DNA from: Clostridia bacterium
Lineage (GTDB): Bacteria > Bacillota > Clostridia > Oscillospirales > Butyricicoccaceae
Length of the DNA: 5,030 nt
Assembly: GCA_017556565.1 (NCBI GenBank)
Contig: JAFYMQ010000147.1
Span: forward strand, 1 to 5,030
Direction: 5' to 3'
The notes under the pieces are model-generated. The model was not told where the DNA came from, made no database searches, and worked only from the letters and a program-made list of their open reading frames with translations. A program made the position numbers and the translations under genes. Shown one piece after another: positions 1 through 5,030 of the stretch; positions within the stretch are counted from its first letter, which is position 1; every line of letters starts with the position of its first letter.

Positions 1-2
1 CT

Positions 3-287
<285 letters not shown>

Positions 288-315
288 GTCAAACAAACCT
301 GATATATTGATAAAA

Positions 316-335
316 CCCACCGCTCAAACGATGGG
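316..335 (+). other. Small imperfect hairpin after pta
   Basis: CCCACCG (316-322) can pair with CGATGGG (329-335) around a six-base loop, with one C-A mismatch. No T-run follows, so it is not itself a terminator. It may stabilise the 3' end of the pta mRNA or be incidental. Support is weak. Confidence 0.3.
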
Positions 336-351
336 GCGTCATAAAACAGTT

Positions 352-389
352 ACACTCCCGGCAGGATCATCTGCCGGGAGTGTTCTTGT
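352..389 (+). terminator. Rho-independent terminator of pta
   Basis: A perfect 13-bp GC-rich stem, ACACTCCCGGCAG (352-364) with CTGCCGGGAGTGT (371-383), closes a six-base loop (GATCAT). It is followed by the T-rich tail TTCTTGT. It lies 65 bases after the pta stop and is the clear end of that transcript. Confidence 0.93.
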
Positions 390-414
390 ATATATTCCGG
401 CTATGTGATAGAAT
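386..414 (+). promoter_or_regulatory. Possible upstream promoter with extended -10 (TGATAGAAT)
   Basis: TGA followed by TAGAAT (409-414) is an extended -10 candidate. A poor -35 (TTGTAT, 386-391) sits 17 bases upstream and overlaps the tail of the pta terminator. The 13-mer TGATAGAATATAT at 406-418 recurs exactly at 2048-2060 in front of zapA, which supports its use as a promoter core. If active, it would give the regulator gene a leader of about 150 bases. Its role is inferred. Confidence 0.35.
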
Positions 415-566
415 ATATCTAATAATTAGACAAACTTGAGTTGACAAAGAAGTATGATTGGATTGTCGCAACTGAAATGCGCCCTAAAAGTGCGGGATAG
501 TTGGTGGAGTCAACAGGCGGTTTTTGCTATAATACAAGTGCAATAAACCACGAAAGGAGAAACATT
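390..566 (+). other. AT-rich leader/intergenic region before the HTH gene
   Basis: No convincing gene is present. Two very short open stretches overlap here. One (426-500) reads LDKLELTKKYDWIVATEMRPKSAG in a protein-like way but has no start codon or ribosome binding site. The other runs from ATG 454 to a stop at 544-546 (30 codons) and is preceded only by a weak AAGAAG. They could be the remnant of a decayed gene or chance. The rest holds the two promoter candidates and a small dyad described separately. Confidence 0.4.
500..533 (+). promoter_or_regulatory. Extended -10 promoter of the HTH gene with overlapping dyad
   Basis: TGCTATAAT (525-533) is a perfect extended -10, with TATAAT at 528-533. 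No good -35 is seen at the 17-base position (TGGAGT, 505-510), as is common for extended -10 promoters. Transcription would start near 540, about 27 bases before the ATG at 567. Exactly over the -35 position is a short dyad, GTTG-N7-CAAC (500-514). A dyad there could be an operator for autorepression by the XRE domain of the gene product; this is inference. Confidence 0.65.
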
Positions 567-917
567 ATGAAAGTGACATTGTTTCAGTTGTTGATTACAA
601 TACCATTATTACTGCTTGTTGTAGGAGGAATCATTTATATCTTTGTGCTGCTATGTAAGGCATTAAGGAAGTACATTCGTTCCTCCGAAACACGCAAGGA
701 ATCGGCAATCATTAAAAAGTTCTTGGGAGAGGTTTTGAAAAGCCATCGCACAAAAAACAAAATGACACAAGAATTTGTTGCTGAGGCTATTGGTGTTAGC
801 AGACAATCTGTATCAAAATGGGAACAGGGTATTTCTGACCCAAGTACGTCTAATCTTTTTGCATTAGCAAAACTATTTGGGGTCACGGTTGAAGAATTGC
901 TGAAAGAAGTAGAATAA
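567..917 (+). CDS. Membrane-anchored XRE-family helix-turn-helix regulator (116 aa)
   Basis: A likely transcription regulator tethered to the membrane. The start is ATG 567, seven bases after AAAGGAGA (554-561). An in-frame TTG at 501 would add 22 residues, but it lies upstream of the promoter -10. Residues 5-30 are one hydrophobic helix (LLITIPLLLLVVGGIIYIFVLL). A basic stretch, KALRKYIR (31-38), predicts that the C-terminus faces the cytoplasm. Residues 53-112 are a complete HTH_3/Cro-CI domain: TQEFVAEAIGVS (67-78) as helix 2, RQSVSKWEQG (79-88) as the recognition helix, then DPSTSNLFALAKLFGVTVEELL. The XRE fold is clear, but the target and any signal are unknown. The gene is notably AT-rich, with AAA/ATT/AGA-type codons unlike its GC-richer neighbours, which suggests acquired or accessory DNA. 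It is monocistronic and converges on the CYTH gene. I cannot give a gene name. Confidence 0.88.
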   Translation: MKVTLFQLLITIPLLLLVVGGIIYIFVLLCKALRKYIRSSETRKESAIIKKFLGEVLKSHRTKNKMTQEFVAEAIGVSRQSVSKWEQGISDPSTSNLFALAKLFGVTVEELLKEVE

Positions 918-956
918 ACAGTTAACCAAGTTCCAATATGTCGAATAGATATAAGA

Positions 957-1005
957 GCGCACTTCTATACACCGTTTGGGTGTAGTGTGTAGTGTGCGAT
1001 TTTGT
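957..1005 (+). terminator. Probable terminator of the HTH gene
   Basis: An inner stem TACACC (968-973) with GGTGTA (979-984) and an outer stem CGCAC (958-962) with GTGCG (994-998) form one long interrupted hairpin. It is followed by ATTTTGT (999-1005). The internal mismatches and short T-run make it weaker than the pta terminator, but it sits about 40 bases after the stop codon, where a terminator is expected. Confidence 0.6.
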
Positions 1006-1013
1006 ACCGCACC

Positions 1014-1110
1014 AAAGCCTCCCTCTGATGAGGGAGGTGCCCCGAAGGGGCGGAGGGAGAGAAGACTACCCCTCGGTCAGCCTTTTCGGCTGACAGCTCC
1101 CGCACCAGTG
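1014..1110. repeat. Modular palindromic intergenic repeat (likely family found in gut Clostridia)
   Basis: Three hairpins are packed into under 100 non-coding bases. They are CCTCCCTC/GAGGGAGG around TGAT (1018-1037), GCCCC/GGGGC around GAA (1039-1051), and GTCAGCC/GGCTGAC around TTTTC (1076-1094). They are linked by GGAGGGAGAGAAGACTACCC. The order CCTCCCTCTGATGAGGGAGG, a GC hairpin, GGAGGGAGAGA, then CCCCTC-GTCAGC-hairpin-GCTGACAGCTCCC matches a high-copy intergenic repeat I remember from Oscillospiraceae and Lachnospiraceae genomes. That recognition is from memory, not a search. No coding frame crosses it. It could be a REP- or MITE-like element, or a structured RNA 3' end. Confidence 0.65.
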
Positions 1111-1111
1111 C

Positions 1112-1149
1112 AAAAATCCTCCCTGTGAGAGTTCTCACAGGGAGGATTT
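1112..1149 (-). terminator. Strong terminator for the minus-strand CYTH gene
   Basis: AAATCCTCCCTGTGAGA (1114-1130) and its exact complement TCTCACAGGGAGGATTT (1133-1149) make a 17-bp perfect stem around two bases, so four or more bases will be unpaired in practice. Read on the minus strand, the stem is followed by a five-T run (1116-1112), as in an intrinsic terminator. It lies 65 bases past the CYTH stop codon. On the plus strand only a looser TTTACTGTTTT follows, so it may also block read-through from the left. Confidence 0.85.
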
Positions 1150-1214
1150 ACTGTTTTACGAAGCCTCGCTCTAACCGAACGGTGGGTTTTTGCATATTAT
1201 CAAAAAATCATCTG
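1150..1214. other. Short spacer between CYTH stop and its terminator
   Basis: This is the untranslated 3' tail of the minus-strand gene. ACC-GAAC-GGT followed by GGGTTTTTGC (about 1173-1192) is too short a stem to call a plus-strand terminator. Nothing else is seen. Confidence 0.4.
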
Positions 1215-1937
1215 TCAATAGCCGCGGCTCTTGCGGTACTCTGCAATGCTGCCCGTCTGCTTTTTCCACAGTTTGCCCTGAGTGTACAGAGCGTCTGTCT
1301 GCTCCGCGGTCAGTGCCGATGCATCCATGGGCTCAAGGGCCTCAAACGTCTCCTCCTGCAGCGCGCTTGCCCTGCCTGCCTTGGTGGAGTTTGAGCGGGG
1401 GAGGGAGTAGCGGGCCTGCAGATAGGCGCACACAGCCTCAAGATCGCTCTCACTGCCCTTTTTCAGCTCCAGCTCGATCTCGCTGACGGCGCATCTGAGC
1501 GCTCCGCGGCACAGTTCGCCCGAGTCAAAGGCTATCTCAACGGTGGACTCACCGGCGCTTATCAGTCGGCAGACACGGGTGAATCGGGAGGAGTACAGAC
1601 ACTCCAATCGGGCGGTTTTCAGCAGGGTTTTTGTGCTTTCGGGCAGCTCGGCTTTGGCGCAAAGCTCCATGATGCCGCTCTCGATGGTATCGGCCTGCAC
1701 CTCAAACTCCTGCCGCACATTTTGGCTGACACGGGATTTGAGGCAGCACACACTGATGCCGTTTTCTTTTCGCAGCCGCAGGGAGATGCCCTCACGTTTG
1801 AGTGCTCTGTCGGGTGTGTCAAAATAGCTTGCCGCCATCTCGAATGTGCGGGAAGGGGAGAGGAAAAACTCCTCGTTTTTCTGTATTGCGTCCCATGTGC
1901 GGCACAGTGCGGGCGCCAACTTTATCTCAATTTCCAT
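1215..1937 (-). CDS. CYTH (triphosphate tunnel metalloenzyme) domain protein
   Basis: A 240-residue stand-alone CYTH protein. CYTH enzymes bind triphosphates within an eight-stranded barrel and use Mg2+ or Mn2+; bacterial members are mostly inorganic triphosphatases, though some act on thiamine triphosphate or make cAMP. Visible signature: the N-terminal ExExK motif (E2, E4, K6 in MEIEIKL), SYFDTP (37-42), LRLR (53-56), K67, RQEFEV (75-80), SRFTR (117-121), EIAFDSG (134-140) and EIELEL (153-158), which together supply the tunnel's acidic and basic residues. STKAGRA (184-190) ends the catalytic part; the last 50 residues are charged and uncharacterised. No CHAD domain is attached. The start is ATG 1937, preceded on its strand by AGAGGTGAT, with a stop (TGA) at 1215. 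It is transcribed alone and divergently from zapA. Triphosphatase activity is the best guess, but the substrate is not shown. Confidence 0.88.
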   Translation of the reverse strand: MEIEIKLAPALCRTWDAIQKNEEFFLSPSRTFEMAASYFDTPDRALKREGISLRLRKENGISVCCLKSRVSQNVRQEFEVQADTIESGIMELCAKAELPESTKTLLKTARLECLYSSRFTRVCRLISAGESTVEIAFDSGELCRGALRCAVSEIELELKKGSESDLEAVCAYLQARYSLPRSNSTKAGRASALQEETFEALEPMDASALTAEQTDALYTQGKLWKKQTGSIAEYRKSRGY

Positions 1938-1958
1938 AACATCACCTCTATACTACAT

Positions 1959-1987
1959 ATTGTAGCACCTTGAGCCAAAGCAGGCAA
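1959..1987 (-). promoter_or_regulatory. Promoter of the CYTH gene
   Basis: Read on the minus strand, TTGCCT (1987-1982) is a -35 matching four of six consensus bases. A 17-base spacer leads to TACAAT (1964-1959), which carries a TG extension (TGCTACAAT). This leaves a leader of about 15 bases to the ATG at 1937, including the ribosome binding site AGAGGTGAT. Confidence 0.7.
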
Positions 1988-2043
1988 CAAAAAAACAAAA
2001 TATTGTCTGTAAACTTTTATATAGCTCTTTTATTTTTTGCAAT

Positions 2044-2061
2044 TGTATGATAGAATATATA
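2044..2061 (+). promoter_or_regulatory. Probable promoter of the zapA-U32-maf cluster
   Basis: TTGTATGATAGAATATATAG holds two overlapping -10 candidates: TATGAT (2046-2051) and the TG-extended TGATAGAAT (2048-2056). No strong -35 is visible. The upstream 60 bases are A/T tracts that could act as an UP element. The 13-mer TGATAGAATATAT is shared with 406-418. The self-complementary TTTTTTAAAAAA (around 2072-2083) lies in the leader. The exact -10 is uncertain. Confidence 0.55.
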
Positions 2062-2110
2062 GTGTGTAACGTTTTTTAAAAAAGAGATAAAAGTTTTGGG
2101 AGGGGACAAT

Positions 2111-2404
2111 ATGCTTAATCGCGTAGTTGTTACTATTGACGGACTGCCCTACACCGTAGTGGCGGAAGAAAGTGAAGAATATATCCGCAAAAATGCCGCA
2201 CTGGTCGACAAAGAAATTGACAGCATCAAGGCTGCCACACCCTTTTCTTCCATGACCAGCGCCGTGCTTGCAGCTATGAATATAGCTGACAAATACTACA
2301 AAGCAATGGCTATGACCGAGGGTCTTCGCGCCCAGCTGAAGGATTATGCAAAAGAGTGCTCCGAGCTGCGCGCACAGGTCAACCGCCTGAGCAAGAACAA
2401 GTAA
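2111..2404 (+). CDS. zapA: Cell division protein ZapA
   Basis: A 97-residue ZapA-family protein. ZapA is a cytoplasmic protein that binds and cross-links FtsZ filaments at the division site. Seen: an N-terminal strand pair RVVVTIDGLPYTVVAEES (4-21) and the family's EEYIRKNAALVDKEIDSI helix (22-39), then one long helix from about 46 to 95 (AVLAAMNIADKYYKAM, then LRAQLKDYAKECSELRAQVNRL) with coiled-coil spacing, as expected for the dimer or tetramer stalk. Length is normal for the family. The start is ATG 2111, behind GGGAGGGG (2098-2105). The in-frame TTG at 2096 overlaps the ribosome binding site and is unlikely. It is the first gene of a cluster, 33 bases before the U32 gene. Short ZapA proteins are sequence-poor, so I hold the family call strongly and the FtsZ role by homology. 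Confidence 0.88.
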   Translation: MLNRVVVTIDGLPYTVVAEESEEYIRKNAALVDKEIDSIKAATPFSSMTSAVLAAMNIADKYYKAMAMTEGLRAQLKDYAKECSELRAQVNRLSKNK

Positions 2405-2437
2405 GATTTACCTATTATTTTTTGGGGAGCAGAGCAG

Positions 2438-4519
2438 ATGCAGCTTGTTGTCAGAGTCAGTTCAACAGAGTCAATGGCAGCCGCGGTACAGACCGGGGCA
2501 GACGGCGTATGCCTGTATGCTCCCGACTGCGGCACCAAAGATTGCCTGTCGCTGAGCGAGCTGCAGGAGGCGTTCAAGTATTGCCGTCTGCGCGGCGTAA
2601 AAGCCTACGTGCATTTCGGTGCGCTTTGTACCGACAGTGATTTGCTGCGCCACCGCGACCTTGTCCGCGCTATCAGCGCCGCAGGCGCTGATGCCGCCGT
2701 TGCAGGCGATCTGGGTCTTGTGCGTATGATCAGGCAGCTTGCTCCCGATCTGCCCATTTTTGGCTCGGAGCAGCTTGCCGTACACGATCTTGCAGGCGCC
2801 ATAGCAGCCAAAAAGCTGGGTCTGTCCCGCATCACTCTCGCCCGCGAACTGAGTGCAGAGCAGATGCGCTTTATCAGTGAGCGTGCAGAGGTGGAGACAC
2901 AGGCGTTTTGCCACGGTGAGCAGTGCGTGTCCTATTCGGGTCAGTGCTATATGTCCACCGCGGTGGCATCCCGCCCCGCATCAAGAGGTCAGTGCATGCA
3001 TCCCTGCCGCACCGCTTACTCCTACTTCGGTGATGCACCCGGAGAGCATCTTAGCCTCAAGGATATGTGCCTTGCCAACCGCGTAGGCGAGCTGGAACGT
3101 GCGGGACTTGAGGCGGTGGTAGTAGACTGCTTTGGCAAACGTGCCGAGTTCACCGCCATGATTTGCTCTGTATACAGCGGCTGCATCAAAAACGGCACCA
3201 TCCCCGCCCGCAGCGATATGCTCAGGCTTGAGAGCCTGTTTGCACGCGACGGATTCAGCGATGCTTATATCAAAGGCGAAAAGGGCGCTTTTATGTTCGG
3301 CGCACCCAATCCCGCACCCGACAGGGAGGCAAGAAGTGCCTACTCGGACGCCCGCAAACTTTATCTGGGCGATGGGGAAAAGCCCCTTGTGCCCGTTGAT
3401 ATGTACCTGAGCGCCAGAGCAGGGGAGGATATTACCCTTATCTGCTGCGATCACGACGGCAACGAAGTTGTTGCCCGTTCACCCGCAGCCCAGATCGGCA
3501 AAAAAGCCACCACCAAACAAGAGATCATCAACCTGCTGCAAAAAACCGACAAGACCGTTTACTATGCCTTTGAGTGCCGCGTGGATATGGACGAGGGGCT
3601 CAGGATCACCCCCGCTGCCGTCAGCGCAATGCGCCGCAGCTGCTTTGACACCCTGAGTGCCAAGCGCAAGCAGGCACCCGAACGCAAAGTCGGCAACTGG
3701 CAGCCGGGACTCAAGCGTCTGGCTTACGATCAGGCGCCCGAGATAGCTCTGTCGTTTTTGCGTACCGAGCAGATCACACCCGAGATACTCGATCTGCGTC
3801 CTCAGATAGTATATCTGCCTATCTGGCGCATGCACGAAGATACCAAGATCATCGAGCTGCTCTTAAAGCGCGGCATCATCCCCTGCGCCGTACTGGACAG
3901 AGTGGTGTCCGACAAACAGTGGCCCGAGATGCTGCTCGCCCTCCGCGAGCTCAAGCAGGCAGGTCTGGAGCAGGTGCTGTGCACCAGTCTGGGTCAGCCT
4001 GCGCTGCTTGCACCGCTGGGCTTTACACTCCGCGGCGATTTTGGTATGAATATACTCAACTCACAAAGCATAAAAGAAGTCAAAGCCCTCGGCCTGAGCA
4101 GCTGTACGCTGTCCTTTGAACAAAGCTTTGCACAGATAAAGGAGCTTTCCCAGGGTCTTGACTGTGAGATCATAATATACGGCAGACTGCCGCTGATGTA
4201 TACCGAAAACTGCATTATCCACAAGCATCACGGCGTACACGTCTGCCACAACGGCTCCATGGCACTTATCGACAAAACAGGCCGCAGCTACCCCCTCATC
4301 TCCGAAAAAGGCTGCCGCAACACCCTGTACAATGCCGAAAAACTGTGGCTTGCCGACAAGAGAGAAGATTACTCCCGCCTGGGCTGCCGCACCTTGCGTC
4401 TGTGCTTTACAACCGAGAACAGCAAAGAGTGCTTAAAAGTCCTGCAGGCCTATCTGGGCAAAGCGGAAATGACACCCGAGCGTGCCACAAGAGGTATGTA
4501 CTATCGGGGGAACAACTGA
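2438..4519 (+). CDS. U32-family protein with DUF3656 domain, probable Fe-S RNA hydroxylase (RlhA-like)
   Basis: A 693-residue protein annotated by family as peptidase U32. Characterised relatives make ho5C2501 in 23S rRNA (RlhA), 5-hydroxyuridine in tRNA (TrhP) or hydroxylate ubiquinone precursors (UbiU/UbiV), using prephenate and an Fe-S cluster, so RNA hydroxylation is more likely than proteolysis. Residues 1-250 are the U32 barrel (ADGVCLYAP, VKAYVHFGAL, LPIFGSEQL). Core signature: QAFCHGEQCVSYSGQCYMS (155-173), then RGQCMHPCR (183-191) and LSLKDMC (205-211). Candidate cluster ligands are C163, C170, C186 and C211 (or C190). Residues about 300-410 match DUF3656, ending with the RITPAAVSAMRR helix. 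Residues 420-690 are a second barrel with GDFGMNILNS, YGRLPLMYTENC, CHNG and ISEKGCRNTLYNAEKLWL. Length fits RlhA (about 667). The start is ATG 2438, eight bases after GGGGAG (2424-2429). It is co-transcribed with zapA and maf. The signature Glu is Gln155 here. The exact substrate is unknown. Confidence 0.9.
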   Translation: MQLVVRVSSTESMAAAVQTGADGVCLYAPDCGTKDCLSLSELQEAFKYCRLRGVKAYVHFGALCTDSDLLRHRDLVRAISAAGADAAVAGDLGLVRMIRQLAPDLPIFGSEQLAVHDLAGAIAAKKLGLSRITLARELSAEQMRFISERAEVETQAFCHGEQCVSYSGQCYMSTAVASRPASRGQCMHPCRTAYSYFGDAPGEHLSLKDMCLANRVGELERAGLEAVVVDCFGKRAEFTAMICSVYSGCIKNGTIPARSDMLRLESLFARDGFSDAYIKGEKGAFMFGAPNPAPDREARSAYSDARKLYLGDGEKPLVPVDMYLSARAGEDITLICCDHDGNEVVARSPAAQIGKKATTKQEIINLLQKTDKTVYYAFECRVDMDEGLRITPAAVSAMRRSCFDTLSAKRKQAPERKVGNWQPGLKRLAYDQAPEIALSFLRTEQITPEILDLRPQIVYLPIWRMHEDTKIIELLLKRGIIPCAVLDRVVSDKQWPEMLLALRELKQAGLEQVLCTSLGQPALLAPLGFTLRGDFGMNILNSQSIKEVKALGLSSCTLSFEQSFAQIKELSQGLDCEIIIYGRLPLMYTENCIIHKHHGVHVCHNGSMALIDKTGRSYPLISEKGCRNTLYNAEKLWLADKREDYSRLGCRTLRLCFTTENSKECLKVLQAYLGKAEMTPERATRGMYYRGNN

Positions 4520-4528
4520 GGTTTTTGT

Positions 4529-5030
4529 ATGATAATTCTTGCATCGGCATCCCCACGCAGACGCGAGCTGCTGGGTCAGATATGTTCTTTTGAGGTCAGA
4601 GCCACCGACTGTGACGAGAGCTGCGCGCTTACATCCCCCGAGGAGTTTGTCTGCGAGCTTTCCCGCCGCAAAGTGCTGGCGTGCAAAGCCGACTTTGACG
4701 ATATCGTGATCGGCGCCGATACGGTAGTGGCAATAGACGGCGAGATACTGGGCAAGCCCAGAGACCCCGAGGATGCCAAAGCCATGCTCGCCAAACTGTC
4801 GGGCAAGACCCACTCGGTCTTTACCGGCGTGACAGTTGTGGCAAAAGGTGAGAGCCATACCTTCTGCGAGCGCACCGACGTTACCTTTTTTGAGTTGAGT
4901 CAGGAGCTTATTGACTGGTACGTGGGCACTAATGAACCCCTTGACAAAGCCGGTGCGTACGGCATTCAGGAAAAAGGCTGCGTGCTGGTCAAGGGTATTT
5001 CGGGAGATTATTTTAACGTAGTAGGGCTGC
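4529..5030 (+). CDS. maf: Maf-family nucleotide pyrophosphatase, dTTP/UTP type (3' end outside window)
   Basis: Maf proteins are cytoplasmic house-cleaning enzymes that hydrolyse non-canonical or excess nucleoside triphosphates to monophosphate plus pyrophosphate. The first 167 of about 190 residues are present: SASPRRRELL (6-15), the acidic TDCDES (26-31), SRRKVLACK (45-53), GADTVVAIDGEILGKP (62-77) with catalytic Asp64, FTGVTVV (98-104), FEL...LIDWYV (121-132), and DKAGAYGIQEKG (139-150). SPRR (Arg10) and Gln147 of GAYGIQ match the YhdE subfamily (dTTP/UTP), not the YceF type (SPWR, GAFRSEG), so that specificity is inferred. The start is ATG 4529, seven bases after GAGG (4518-4521), which overlaps the U32 stop codon (4517-4519); the gap between the genes is nine bases. 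This gives strong coupling to the U32 gene. Confidence 0.95.
   Translation, partial: MIILASASPRRRELLGQICSFEVRATDCDESCALTSPEEFVCELSRRKVLACKADFDDIVIGADTVVAIDGEILGKPRDPEDAKAMLAKLSGKTHSVFTGVTVVAKGESHTFCERTDVTFFELSQELIDWYVGTNEPLDKAGAYGIQEKGCVLVKGISGDYFNVVGL

Noticed and set aside
441..446. TTGACA as a -35 box
   Set aside because: The hexamer is perfect, but no -10-like sequence lies 16-18 bases downstream (464-469 is TGTCGC).
501..566. 22-residue N-terminal extension of the HTH protein from TTG 501
   Set aside because: The TTG lies upstream of the TATAAT box at 528-533 and has no ribosome binding site; ATG 567 follows a strong AAAGGAGA.
1014..1149. CRISPR array
   Set aside because: The palindromes differ in sequence and spacing and there are no regularly spaced identical repeats.
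1014..1149. Riboswitch or T-box leader
   Set aside because: The region lies between two converging genes, not upstream of any start codon, so cis control of translation or transcription onset is implausible.
2096..2110. Earlier TTG start for ZapA
   Set aside because: It overlaps the GGGAGGGG ribosome binding site that serves ATG 2111, and the ZapA fold begins right after that ATG.
2471..3454. Minus-strand open frames of 147 and 157 codons inside the U32 gene
   Set aside because: They are codon-bias shadows of a well-supported plus-strand gene, with no recognisable domain.
4433..4875. Long minus-strand open frames opposite the U32 end and maf
   Set aside because: They lie antisense to clearly recognised U32 and Maf proteins and show no family motifs or ribosome binding sites.

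Overview
The base composition and gene content suggest a gut-type low-to-mid-GC Firmicute. Oscillospiraceae (Ruminococcus-like) is my best guess. It rests on clostridial-style pta, zapA, U32 and maf proteins, strong GGAGG-type ribosome binding sites, and a modular hairpin repeat that I recall from genomes of that group. No database search was possible, so the taxonomy is inference.

Layout. (1) Positions 3-287 (+) hold the last 94 codons of phosphate acetyltransferase (pta), closed by a textbook 13-bp terminator at 352-389. (2) Positions 390-1005 form an AT-rich insert. It carries a 116-residue protein with one N-terminal membrane helix and a C-terminal XRE-type helix-turn-helix, with its own extended -10 promoter and a downstream hairpin. 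(3) Positions 1014-1149 are non-coding and densely palindromic: a repeat-like block of three hairpins, then a 17-bp perfect stem that suits termination of the gene arriving from the right. (4) Positions 1215-1937 (-) encode a stand-alone CYTH-domain (triphosphate tunnel) protein with its own minus-strand promoter. (5) A short divergent promoter region leads into a tight plus-strand cluster: zapA (2111-2404), a 693-residue U32/DUF3656 protein (2438-4519) and maf (from 4529, cut by the window end).

How the genes fit together. The right-hand cluster looks like one transcript, with gaps of 33 and 9 bases. It joins an FtsZ-ring protein, a probable Fe-S RNA-modifying (RlhA-like) U32 protein, and a Maf house-cleaning nucleotide pyrophosphatase of the dTTP/UTP type. 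This is housekeeping for division and for RNA or nucleotide quality. The membrane-anchored regulator is the accessory part of the window, and its target is unknown. I see no defence system, CRISPR array, tRNA, rRNA or complete mobile element. The items most worth a second look are the non-canonical U32 signature, the membrane-tethered HTH protein in its AT-rich island, and the hairpin repeat block.
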